A stretch of 40,605 nt of DNA from Methanosarcina sp. UBA5 (GCF_002505485.1 NZ_DAVG01000109.1:36366-76970), one strand, 5' to 3'; shown: positions 26,605-33,355, counted from the first letter of the stretch. Translations and numbers: made by a program. Notes: generated from the sequence alone by a model not told the origin.

Positions 26605-26760
26605 GTGCAGAGAGCGCATATTCTGATGGCATTAAAAGCATTTCTCAGATTTGAATTGCAAAGAATAAAAACAGGAATTACATGATTTGAGACAATATTA
26701 AACATTACAAGAAATGCTGTAAGTCAATATATCAGAAATCCAATCTACGAATTAGATTAA
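26605..26760 (+). pseudogene. Decayed small HTH regulator
   Basis: A frame opening with GTG, with AAGGAG eight bases upstream, reads VQRAHILMALKAFLRFELQ, then RIKTGIT, a TGA at 26683-26685, FETILNITRNAVSQYIRN and PIYELD before TAA. This resembles the short methanogen HTH proteins that have (P)AxKAxLxxEL followed by a Q-T-x-AVSQYI(S/R)G recognition helix. The TGA sits in the middle of the HTH and the end is truncated after it. It is most likely a dead gene that keeps a good ribosome binding site. Family assignment rests on motif memory only. Confidence 0.5.
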
Positions 26761-26782
26761 AAATTAAAAAACTCGAAAGTCG

Positions 26783-26797
26783 CCTGCAAAGCAGGCA
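26783..26797. repeat. GC-rich hairpin GCCTGC-AAA-GCAGGC
   Basis: A perfect 6-bp stem with a triloop in AT-rich DNA. It resembles REP or IS200/IS605-end hairpins, but no transposase is next to it. Confidence 0.45.
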
Positions 26798-26965
26798 AAT
26801 CCGTAAGTCCCAATGTATAATATCATATTATTTGAAATGAATGCTCAATATGACTCTATAAAAATAATAAACTATAATGGAATTCTGATGATAAGTATCC
26901 AGTGGAAAACTCTCTTTTTTTGAGTATTTTTCTATCTATGCTTTTCTAAACTCGATTTTTCTGTA

Positions 26966-27100
26966 GCAAGTAAGGAATTGAAGATATGGGAAAACAGATA
27001 GATTTAATTAGAGATCAGTTAAGCCGGAAGAACGACCAGATAAGCCAGCTTAGCGAGGTTGCACAAAAGCAAGCGGTATACATTCAAAGCTTAATTCAGG
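26966..27100 (+). repeat. Copy A of a diverged ~135-bp repeat with a coiled-coil ORF fragment
   Basis: Shares with 28094-28229 the run G(C/G)(A/T)AAGTAA..AATTGAAGAT and a reading frame encoding DQLS(R/W)KNDQISQL(S/N)xVAQKQ. In this copy the frame starts with ATG at 26986 and stays open to 27141 (51 residues), overlapping the 3' end of the Mrr-like gene on the other strand. The peptide looks like the start of a coiled coil. The family is not recognised. The two copies flank the nuclease gene in direct orientation. Confidence 0.65.
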
Positions 27101-27819
27101 ACAGTATTAATCATCTTTTCAAGCTCATTTCTATCAACTAAATCAATAAAGTTCGCTTTAGCTAATTGTTTTGCGGAATCGGTAAAATAACTATTTGTAA
27201 CTACTATACCCTCGGTGCATTTGTAAAAACCTTTTGCAGCTACAACTTCCTGTACTGCACTGTTTGAAACCTTACCCGAGTATCGTTTGACCTGAACAGC
27301 GATTCTTGTTCTTCTTTTTGAGGTTAAAATAAGATCTGCACCCTGATCACCTGAGAATGGAGTGTGATAGACTGAATATCCTAACTGTTCATAAACGTGT
27401 TTCATAAATTCTTCAAATTTGTATCCATTCATTTCATCTATTTCGGCTAATGTGGGTAGTGCTTGTTTTGATTTTTTCTTAAGCAGCCGCTTTATAAATT
27501 TATAAAGTAAGTGCATTGGGAAACTAAACAGTAGCCACATTGATTTCAGTAAAAGAATTGAGAAACTAAACAGCCGCCACATTGCTTTCAGTAAGTAAAT
27601 TGGAAAACTAAACAGTAGCTTTATTAATTTTAGAAAAAGATATAGCACGATCTTAAATATTCCAGTAACAAAGCGATGTTGTTTTCTTCGTTTTCCTCTC
27701 TTTATTATTTTCATCAATGAACTTCCTTCTGTTTTTAAGAGTCTACCGGCAAATCCGTAGTGTATGTTGAAAAGTAGCAGTAAGTCTATAATCTCGGAGT
27801 ATTCATTCCAGTTTTGCAT
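27091..27819 (-). CDS. Mrr-like restriction endonuclease with a hydrophobic N-terminal segment
   Basis: 242 residues. The C-terminal ~120 residues are a Mrr_cat PD-(D/E)XK nuclease: helix GYKFEEFMKHVYEQLGY, the catalytic Asp in SGDQGADLIL, the Q-x-K strand IAVQVKRYSG, then AVQEVVAAKGFY and GIVVTNSYFT. Ahead of it (about 60-101) lie three tandem 14-residue hydrophobic repeats of the form LFSFPxxLLKxMW, which may anchor it in or on the membrane. Such nucleases usually cut modified or foreign DNA. The start is ambiguous: ATG 27819 has no clear ribosome binding site, while an internal ATG at 27714 (MKIIKRGKRRK) follows AGAAGGAAG. The gene is flanked by repeat copies A and B. Confidence 0.82.
   Translation of the reverse strand: MQNWNEYSEIIDLLLLFNIHYGFAGRLLKTEGSSLMKIIKRGKRRKQHRFVTGIFKIVLYLFLKLIKLLFSFPIYLLKAMWRLFSFSILLLKSMWLLFSFPMHLLYKFIKRLLKKKSKQALPTLAEIDEMNGYKFEEFMKHVYEQLGYSVYHTPFSGDQGADLILTSKRRTRIAVQVKRYSGKVSNSAVQEVVAAKGFYKCTEGIVVTNSYFTDSAKQLAKANFIDLVDRNELEKMINTVLN
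27516..27641 (-). repeat. Three tandem 42-bp repeats inside the Mrr-like gene
   Basis: Units 27516-27557, 27558-27599 and 27600-27641 align end to end and keep the reading frame (14 residues each, LFSFPxxLLKxMW-like). Units 1 and 2 are very similar and unit 3 is more diverged. This indicates in-frame duplication of a hydrophobic helix. Confidence 0.85.
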
Positions 27820-28348
27820 CCTGCTATTGTAAAATTATAGTAGATAACCACTTTTCGGATAGTCTATAAATCACGGGGCAACTTTCTGTTTTCGTGGAAT
27901 TCTCGGACTTCATTTAGATTTCGGCGAAAATTTACCTTCGTTTGGTATGACATTTCATGATGTAATACACAAATGTCTCTCTAGCGAAAGATAATTCAAA
28001 TCTAAGAGCAACTTGTCAATTAAAAGAATATTTTAATATAAATATACTGTCTTTTGAAAAGACTATTTTCAATACTGAATTCAAATGTTCTTTGGTAAGT
28101 AAAAATTGAAGATCTGAAAAAGCGGATCAGCCTGATGAGCGATCAACTAAGCTGGAAGAATGACCAAATTAGCCAGCTTAATGCAGTAGCACAAAAACAG
28201 GTCTTTCATTACTCAGAGCTTAATTTAGGGAAATTTTGATTTTTCAGTTCAATTATGTAAGTTTTATAGTAATTAAAAAGTGGAGAAGCTGATGAGAAAA
28301 GATCGGCTTGACATTTGACATGTTGTATCAGTAAAACATAAATGCTAT
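27820..28348. other. Gap between the Mrr-like gene and the TBP paralogue promoter
   Basis: No intact gene. It contains repeat copy B (28094-28229). A minus-strand ORF at 28209-28481 overlaps regulatory repeats and was rejected. Confidence 0.45.
28094..28229 (+). repeat. Copy B of the ~135-bp repeat
   Basis: Diverged direct copy of 26966-27100. Its frame encodes KRISLMSDQLSWKNDQ then ISQLNAVAQKQ, but the position of copy A's ATG is CTG followed by an A, and a TGA lies at the start, so it is decayed. It ends shortly before the regulatory region of the TBP paralogue. Confidence 0.65.
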
Positions 28349-28514
28349 ATAGACCAGTCATTATAATACTAGAAAAATGATTCGGTCGTGTCCGTGAGTT
28401 ACTGATCCATTCCGAAAATAAGAGTACATCTTCTATTGTTTGAGAAAAAATGGAAAATATTCTTGTGCTAACGTTTTTCAATAACTCACGCTCATCATCA
28501 ATAATTCTAGGGAT
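28328..28514 (+). promoter_or_regulatory. Upstream/leader region of the TBP paralogue, duplicated at tetR
   Basis: This ~187-bp segment aligns along its whole length with 31542-31727 upstream of tetR. It contains a TetR box (28349-28368) that overlaps a TATA-like ATTATAATA. Further down are CGTGAGTTA (28393-28401) and its exact complement TAACTCACG (28482-28490), and then a conserved CAATAATTCT-x-GGGAT just before the start codon. By archaeal spacing (~25 bases after TATA) transcription would begin near the first arm. The inverted repeat would thus close a ~100-nt leader. Confidence 0.65.
28349..28368 (+). promoter_or_regulatory. LmrA/YxaF-like TetR operator upstream of tbp
   Basis: ATAGACCAGTCATTATAATA matches, as I recall it, the Bacillus LmrA/YxaF box consensus (A-W-AGAC-Y-R-K-TC-W-M-TAT) at nearly every position. 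The same sequence precedes the tetR gene at 31563. It overlaps the presumptive TATA box, a good place for repression. Confidence 0.6.
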
Positions 28515-28519
28515 GTTGT

Positions 28520-29077
28520 ATGGAACCCATAATAACTATAGAGAACGTAGTGACATCTACAAAGTTGGCAGAAGATTTCGACCTGCAAAAATTAATGGAA
28601 ACTGGGCTTGAAGGCGCAGCATATGATAAAACGAAGTTCCCCGGCCTCGTATACAGAATTAAGGATCCCAGTGTTGCCTTTTTAATTTTTACCTCCGGAA
28701 AAGTGGTATGCACTGGAGCCAAGAGTATCGAGAAAGCTCATATAGCTATGGTCAATCTGGCTACCGAGCTCAATTCTATAGGCTGCAAGGAAATAGATCT
28801 AGAGCCTGAGATTCATGTTCAGAATGTAGTAGCGACGGCTAACTTAAAGACGAATTTAAACCTGAACGCCATTGTTATAGCCTTTGGAATGGAAAACGTC
28901 GAATATGAGCCAGAGGTATTTCCTGGACTTGTTTGTAGGCTTGAGGCTCCAAAGGTGGTAGTGCTGGTATTCAGCACTGGCAAACTGGTAATCACAGGTG
29001 GAAAATGTCCTGAGGATTGCGAAAAGGGACTGCGGATTATAAAGACACAGTTCGAAGAACTAGGACTTCTTTATTAA
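28520..29077 (+). CDS. tbp: TATA-box binding protein paralogue
   Basis: 185 residues with the two pseudo-symmetric TBP repeats (about 1-93 and 94-185): ENVVTSTKLAEDFDLQKL, then KFPGLVYRI and FTSGKVVCTGAKS; and VQNVVATANLKTNLNL, then FPGLVCRLEAP and FSTGKLVITGGK. TBP bends promoter DNA and recruits TFB and RNA polymerase. Methanosarcina genomes carry three TBPs, of which one is the main form and the others are accessory. This copy sits among drug-efflux and TetR/MarR genes and has a repressor-like box over its own promoter, so it is probably an accessory TBP. GGGATG precedes the ATG. Confidence 0.93.
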   Translation: MEPIITIENVVTSTKLAEDFDLQKLMETGLEGAAYDKTKFPGLVYRIKDPSVAFLIFTSGKVVCTGAKSIEKAHIAMVNLATELNSIGCKEIDLEPEIHVQNVVATANLKTNLNLNAIVIAFGMENVEYEPEVFPGLVCRLEAPKVVVLVFSTGKLVITGGKCPEDCEKGLRIIKTQFEELGLLY

Positions 29078-29129
29078 ACAAACTCTTAAAAAAAGATCAA
29101 TTTTTTAAAGATTGATGTGCCTTATTTGC

Positions 29130-29281
29130 CAGATTAAATATGGTGCCATTGCCTCAAAAATAAAATAAATTGGGAATGGTCGTATAAGAAAACGTTTCCA
29201 AAATATGAAATCAAAGAAAGATCATATCTTGGAGTTGTAATATTAGCAGCAATACTGAGGTTAGATGAAGTTTTGAGATGA
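29130..29281 (+). pseudogene. Possible C-terminal gene remnant
   Basis: A frame without a start codon reads NKINWEWSYKKTFPKYEIKE, then RSYLGVVILAAILRLDEVLR, and stops at TGA 29279-29281. It looks protein-like (amphipathic end, sensible residue mix) and may be the tail of a decayed gene such as a transposase, but I cannot place the family. Confidence 0.3.
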
Positions 29282-29313
29282 TTCGCTACATCATCTAATG
29301 ACTCAACAAATTA

Positions 29314-30519
29314 TTAATGTGACAACGCTATTTTTTCCGTCTCCTTTATGTGCTCGTCACCTGAGTTTTCAAAAGAATCCTTCATTAAATACGTCATCAG
29401 AGCAACAAGCAACCCAAAGAAACCTGCTATCCTAAAAACCGTGTCAAGATCAAAATGTGACAGGACAATACCAAGCACTATAGGAGAAAGACACGAACCA
29501 AAGAACTTCATGGCGTTGTGAATAGATAAAACTCCACCTTTTGATTCTGAAGGGGCGATATCAATTATCTGTGTATCAATTGCAGTTTGAGCAAGCCCAT
29601 ACCCTGCTCCGAACAGCAATATTAAAGGAAAAACTGCAACAATTGAATGTGCAAATGAGAGGGATAATAATGCCAGTCCGGCGAGTACAAAAGCAGCAGT
29701 AATAATCATTGTCTTTGAATACTTGCTGGCCAGACTCTTTACGCGGGATATAGTTAAAATGATAGCTATTCCCTGGAAAGCCAACATAAGTCCTGCTTCT
29801 TTTGCAGTATAGCCAAGTACATTCTCAATCATGAATGGCACGTAGACAAGCACTGCATATAGTAGGAAGAAAATCATAAAGCCCTGGAATATTGTGTATG
29901 TTACTCTCAACTCCTTGAGTGCTTTAAACCCATTAGTTATGTCCTTGTGATCATCATTGTTACTCTGAACCCTTGTCTCTGGAAGGGAGGTAAGCACAAC
30001 AAAAGCGAATGGAAGTGAAAGTGTATAGAAAAGGAATGGATAGTTCCATCCAAAACTTGCCAGTACCCCCCCTATAAGAGGAGCAGACACCGAGCCAATG
30101 GCAAGAGCCATACTAACCATGCTCATGGCATGCAAACTTTCATGACCTTTGTACACATCTGCTATGACCAACATGGTCAAAGGCAGCAGGGCTGCTGCTC
30201 CGATGCCCTGTATGAATCTCAAGATAAGAAGTAATTGCAGACCTGAGGTAAAATAACTTACAAGTCCTGTTAGACCGTAAATCACAAGACAGGGAACAAG
30301 TATTTTCTTACGGTTCACACGGTCAATGAAATGTCCAATAACCAGTGTGAAAATAGCTGTTGAGAGAGTGAACGCCGAAATTAATAGTCCTATTTCATGG
30401 GATGTTGTCTGCAGTGGTTCCACCATATCTGGCAAGACTGGTGCTAAAAGAGCCCCGCCTGCCATTGCAAAAAATGCAGTAATACAAAGCATTAGAAGAT
30501 GAATGTTTTTAAATTGCAT
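29314..30519 (-). CDS. MFS efflux transporter (DHA1-type)
   Basis: 401 residues with about 12 transmembrane helices. It has motif A in the loop after helix 2 (GHFIDRVNRKKIL) and the drug/proton antiporter helix 4 pattern RFIQGIGAAALLPLTMLVIADV. The second half repeats the fold, ending in a polar tail (SGDEHIKETEKIALSH). It is likely a proton-driven exporter of toxic compounds. It lies 17 bases downstream of the MarR gene on the same strand and is surely controlled with it. No TetR box of the type seen at tbp and tetR is near it. Confidence 0.9.
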   Translation of the reverse strand: MQFKNIHLLMLCITAFFAMAGGALLAPVLPDMVEPLQTTSHEIGLLISAFTLSTAIFTLVIGHFIDRVNRKKILVPCLVIYGLTGLVSYFTSGLQLLLILRFIQGIGAAALLPLTMLVIADVYKGHESLHAMSMVSMALAIGSVSAPLIGGVLASFGWNYPFLFYTLSLPFAFVVLTSLPETRVQSNNDDHKDITNGFKALKELRVTYTIFQGFMIFFLLYAVLVYVPFMIENVLGYTAKEAGLMLAFQGIAIILTISRVKSLASKYSKTMIITAAFVLAGLALLSLSFAHSIVAVFPLILLFGAGYGLAQTAIDTQIIDIAPSESKGGVLSIHNAMKFFGSCLSPIVLGIVLSHFDLDTVFRIAGFFGLLVALMTYLMKDSFENSGDEHIKETEKIALSH

Positions 30520-30536
30520 GATTTTATCTCTTTATT

Positions 30537-31007
30537 TCACATTATTTTGAGTACATTCTCAAACATAATCTTCAGTGAATTCGTAATCTCTTTTCTTTGA
30601 TTTTCATCAAAACTGGAAAAGAGAATATTCTCCCATTCCGAAGCTATTTTTTTCATATCAGGTTCCAGCTTTTTCGCTTTCTCGCTAAGGAAAATCCTGT
30701 ATGATCGCCTGTCCTTCTCATCCCTCTGCCTGAAAACATAACCCTCATTAACAAGTTTCTGTATAGCCCTTGCAGTAGTGCCTTTATCAATTTTTAGATA
30801 GTCAGAAAGACTCTCCTGATTGATCCCATCCTCATGATACAGTCTCATAAGAAAAGGAAACTGTCCGCTTCCAATACCATATGGCTCAATTTTTTTTCCA
30901 ATATAGATTTGTTCATATCTGTAAAGATATGAGATGGGCTTTCCAATGAATTCCTTACCACACAATTCTTTAGCATGTGAGCTTCCATTGAATTCAATTG
31001 TATTCAT
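30537..31007 (-). CDS. MarR-family transcriptional regulator
   Basis: 156 residues, winged helix of the MarR type: QFPFLMRLYHEDGINQESLSDYLKIDKGTTARAIQKLVNEGYV (recognition helix), then the wing RQRDEKDRRSYRIFLSEK and a C-terminal dimer helix. MarR repressors usually control the neighbouring efflux pump and release on binding ligand. Here the pump gene follows directly. Several TAGTTGT/ACAACTA inverted repeats lie 35-100 bases upstream of the start. The ATG at 31007 lacks a clear ribosome binding site, so the message may be leaderless or nearly so. Confidence 0.92.
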   Translation of the reverse strand: MNTIEFNGSSHAKELCGKEFIGKPISYLYRYEQIYIGKKIEPYGIGSGQFPFLMRLYHEDGINQESLSDYLKIDKGTTARAIQKLVNEGYVFRQRDEKDRRSYRIFLSEKAKKLEPDMKKIASEWENILFSSFDENQRKEITNSLKIMFENVLKIM

Positions 31008-31040
31008 TTTTATTATTCACCACGTTGTCTAATCAAAATA

Positions 31041-31108
31041 GTTGCAATTACAACCATGTTAGTTGTGTATACCCGTATTAATGCCATATATAGTTGTTGA
31101 CACAACTA
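31041..31108. promoter_or_regulatory. Inverted repeats upstream of marR (likely MarR operators)
   Basis: TAGTTGT-TGAC-ACAACTA at 31091-31108 has perfect 7-base arms. ACAAC-N7-GTTGT at 31050-31066 and GTTG-N6-CAAC at 31041-31054 reuse the same half-site. This is the arrangement expected for an autoregulated MarR gene. Confidence 0.65.
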
Positions 31109-31254
31109 ATTGTTCGCAAAATTTTGATTATACCTCGATTTAAAAGCTCCACTGACAAAACTTGAAACTTTTTAATGTTATTTAGTAAAAGAGGCTTTCA
31201 GTTTAACCGCGTAAATCTTATAATTATCAGATTACCATCATGATAAAAATTTAA

Positions 31255-31365
31255 GTTTCAATCATCTTCAGTGCATCCCTTAATATTTTCACAAGCTTCA
31301 GGACGGTCTTTGATGAGTATGGATTTGTAATTAAGGAGCTGTGTGAAAAATACCTGAATAACTAA
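31255..31365 (+). pseudogene. Possible C-terminal gene remnant
   Basis: A frame without start codon reads VSIIFSASLNIFTSFRTVFD, then EYGFVIKELCEKYLNN, and ends in TAA. The last ~24 residues look like a real protein terminus. The family is not recognised. Confidence 0.25.
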
Positions 31366-31502
31366 TTTCAAAACTCAAAATTACTTTTCTCAATCTCAGA
31401 TTCTGAATAATCAACCATTTTATGAATATGAGATAAAACTGGTTTTTTGATGGGTTTATTTTCAAATGATTTTAAGTTTTATAGCTGTATTAATCCAAGC
31501 AA

Positions 31503-31533
31503 ATGTATAGGTTTTACCAGAAAACCTATGCAT
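31503..31533. repeat. Long hairpin before the tetR leader
   Basis: ATAGGTTTT pairs perfectly with AAAACCTAT around ACCAG, and the stem extends outward by about four more pairs (one G-U). No gene ends here on either strand. It sits directly upstream of the duplicated regulatory region and could be a 3'-end signal of a lost gene. Confidence 0.5.
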
Positions 31534-31541
31534 CAGAGTAG

Positions 31542-31727
31542 TCAGTAAAATATAAGTAATATGTAGACCAGTCATTATAATTATTAGTAAGATAATTCGA
31601 TCATGGGCATGAGTTACTGATCAACTTCAAAAAAGAGTAAATCCTCCATGTTTAGCAAATAATGGAAAGATATTATTTGCTTACGTTTTTCGATAACTTA
31701 CGCCCATTACCAATAATTCTATGGGAT
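31542..31727 (+). promoter_or_regulatory. Upstream/leader region of tetR, duplicated at tbp
   Basis: Aligns throughout with 28328-28514. A TetR box lies at 31563-31582. ATGGGCATGAGTTA (31603-31616) pairs with TAACTTACGCCCAT (31694-31707), 14 positions with one mismatch and one G-U. Between them is a perfect 9-bp hairpin GCAAATAAT/ATTATTTGC (31656-31681). The conserved CAATAATTCT ends a few bases before GGGAT, the ribosome binding site. Confidence 0.65.
31563..31582 (+). promoter_or_regulatory. LmrA/YxaF-like TetR operator upstream of tetR
   Basis: GTAGACCAGTCATTATAATT, identical over 17 consecutive bases to the box upstream of tbp. It overlaps the presumed TATA element, which implies autorepression. 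Confidence 0.65.
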
Positions 31728-31732
31728 CTAAA

Positions 31733-32290
31733 ATGAATACACATGAAAAAATCCTGACTACGGCTGCTTTTTTATTCCAAAAAAACGGTTATCATGCTAC
31801 CGGATTAAATGAAATCATTAAAGAAAGTGCAACGCCGAAAGGATCATTGTATTATCATTTTCCAAATGGAAAGGAAGAGTTGGTGGCAGCTACTATAAAA
31901 TTGATGGGAGATAAAATTCAACATCAAATAGAAGAAGAATTAGCAAAGAATAGCGATCCAGTTCAAGCCATCAAGGAGTTTATTCTGGATTTAGCACGAA
32001 ACTTCTATGAAAAAGATCAAGAGAATTGTTTTTCTATCAGTTTGCTGGCCTTAGAGACAGTCTCGATAAGTGAGTCTTTGCGAAAAACTTGTATTGAAGT
32101 CTATGATCTGTGGACAGATACATATTATCAGAAATTAATTAGTAGTGGATTTTCATCAGAAAAGGCTACAGAATTAAGCTTAATTCTTCAATTGATGATC
32201 GAAGGTGCGATAACGATATCTTTGATTCGTAATGATACTACTATGCTGGTAGCTGTGGCTGAAAAAATTCCTATTTTATTACAAAAATAA
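31733..32290 (+). CDS. TetR-family repressor, LmrA/YxaF-like
   Basis: 185 residues. The TetR N-terminal HTH is plain: KILTTAAFLFQKNGYHATGL, then NEIIKESATPKGSLYYHFPNGKEELV. The spacing and the C-terminal half (FCISLLALE-like FSISLLALETVSISESLRKT) resemble the LmrA/YxaF group of Firmicutes, which represses drug or flavonoid resistance genes. I use ATG 31733 rather than 31721: GGGAT lies just upstream and the position aligns with the tbp start in the duplicated region. A putative operator lies over its own promoter and another just past its stop codon. It is probably acquired from Bacteria. Confidence 0.9.
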   Translation: MNTHEKILTTAAFLFQKNGYHATGLNEIIKESATPKGSLYYHFPNGKEELVAATIKLMGDKIQHQIEEELAKNSDPVQAIKEFILDLARNFYEKDQENCFSISLLALETVSISESLRKTCIEVYDLWTDTYYQKLISSGFSSEKATELSLILQLMIEGAITISLIRNDTTMLVAVAEKIPILLQK

Positions 32291-32324
32291 ATAACTTAAA
32301 TTTTCATATATTTTTTACCTAATG

Positions 32325-32346
32325 ATATATAGATCGGTCTATATAT
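32325..32346. promoter_or_regulatory. Near-perfect palindromic TetR box
   Basis: ATATATAGAyCGrTCTATATAT-type palindrome; the central ATAGATCGGTCTAT reads almost the same on both strands, and both strands fit the TetR box seen at tbp and tetR. It sits 35 bases after the tetR stop and ~18 bases before the start of the next gene, overlapping its TATA-like TATATA. Confidence 0.65.
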
Positions 32347-32363
32347 TCACGAGGCTGAAATCT

Positions 32364-32825
32364 ATGACAACTCATATCGAAATCGATGGAATCATTGTAC
32401 AAGTATATGAATCAGTATATGAATATGCGTCTCGAAACGCGAGCTTCTCTGACTATGCAGATGAGAAAGTGGATGTGTCATATTTTTCAGATAAAGAAGA
32501 GGAATCGAAGCTTCCGAAAGTGTTTGTTCGACCGATATTACTGTATAAGGACTTGAATTTTTCAGTCGGAAAACAGATACTTGATGGTGTAGAATTTCCT
32601 GAGGCAATAGTAGTAGATGGCTTAGAATATACACTGGTAAATTGGGGTGAGCATGAAATCAGCTACTTGAAAGCAGATGCCATGGACAAACCTGTGTACA
32701 CTCTTATATACAGAACTGTGCGGATTATGAATGGAGTGTATCTATATTGTTATCCCTCAGACACCGAGATCTTCGAAACAAAGAGAGCAGCGCAGGCAAA
32801 GGCCGATGAGCTGAACAACACATGA
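32364..32825 (+). CDS. Unknown protein in the putative TetR regulon
   Basis: 153 residues from the ATG at 32364, with GAGG eleven bases upstream; the longer ORF would start inside the operator palindrome and is rejected. No family is recognised. It is acidic and soluble, rich in Tyr and Val, with alternating strands (IEIDGIIVQVYESVYEYAS; EAIVVDGLEYTLVNWGEHEI; VYTLIYRTVRIMNGVYLY) and a helical end (KRAAQAKADELNN). There is no signal peptide or membrane span. It follows tetR by 73 bases and carries a palindromic TetR box at its promoter, so it is the best candidate target gene of that repressor. Confidence 0.7.
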   Translation: MTTHIEIDGIIVQVYESVYEYASRNASFSDYADEKVDVSYFSDKEEESKLPKVFVRPILLYKDLNFSVGKQILDGVEFPEAIVVDGLEYTLVNWGEHEISYLKADAMDKPVYTLIYRTVRIMNGVYLYCYPSDTEIFETKRAAQAKADELNNT

Positions 32826-33355
32826 AGCAATATAACCATAAGTCATTTCCATCTGTGTCGGGTTAAAAAACAAAACATGTTAAAAAATATTATTTTTTAT
32901 GCTAAATGTATATGAAATTCTTTGAATAATTAACGCAAAGAAATGGAAGTATTCTACCCTACTCATTTTGGCTATCTATCTTTTTTGTGTATGCTTTTGG
33001 TTATGCTTTTGTAAACTAAATTATTCCAGTATATATAGGGATAAAGGACATTTGGTCGATTATTGCATCATTCAAGACAAATATTAAAAACTCAAATATC
33101 TACCTGTAAAACTATCCTTTAAGAAAAAGTAATTAGTCTTAGTAATTAGTCTTTTTTCTGGTCTTCAAATTTCACCCAATTATAAGCACATTAGAGAAGC
33201 CTTTCTAAAATGTTAGAATAACTCAAGTTCTTCGCGGAAAACCTAATAGAGAGCCAGAAAATAAGCCTGTTCAAACAGTACAGTCCAACATACTAACATT
33301 TAAAGTCATCAAATTACTATAAAACATAATGGAAAAAAATAAGGAGGAATGAGAA
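32826..33355. other. 530-bp gap with one copy of a diverged repeat
   Basis: Contains repeat copy 1 (32904-32975) and a short direct repeat GTAATTAGTCTT at 33129-33150. AAGGAGGAATGAG lies at the end, just before the next start. No gene is seen. Confidence 0.4.
32904..32975 (+). repeat. Diverged intergenic repeat, copy 1
   Basis: AAATGTATATGAAATTCTTT, then GAATAAT..CGCAAAGAA.TGGAAGTA and ACTC.TTTTGGCTAT. It aligns with 34583-34656 in the same orientation; the two copies bracket the lipoprotein gene at 33356-34459. Confidence 0.6.

Larger units (their letters stand above)
26514..26985. other. Gap with a decayed HTH gene and a hairpin
   Basis: It contains the 26605-26760 pseudogene and a GC-rich hairpin at 26783-26797 (see separate entries). 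No intact gene is seen. Confidence 0.5.
31109..31541. other. Gap between the marR promoter and the tetR leader
   Basis: It contains a short protein-like frame without a start (31255-31365) and a strong hairpin at 31503-31533. No intact gene is seen. Confidence 0.4.

Noticed and set aside
26783..26797. IS200/IS605 end hairpin
   Set aside because: No TnpA/TnpB sequence or second end was found nearby, so only a hairpin is recorded.
28209..28481. 90-residue minus-strand ORF
   Set aside because: It lies over repeat copy B and the duplicated tbp regulatory region; the parallel region before tetR has no matching ORF.
32322..32363. Longer start for the gene after tetR
   Set aside because: The ATG lies at the edge of the operator palindrome, and the in-frame ATG 32364 has a GAGG upstream.
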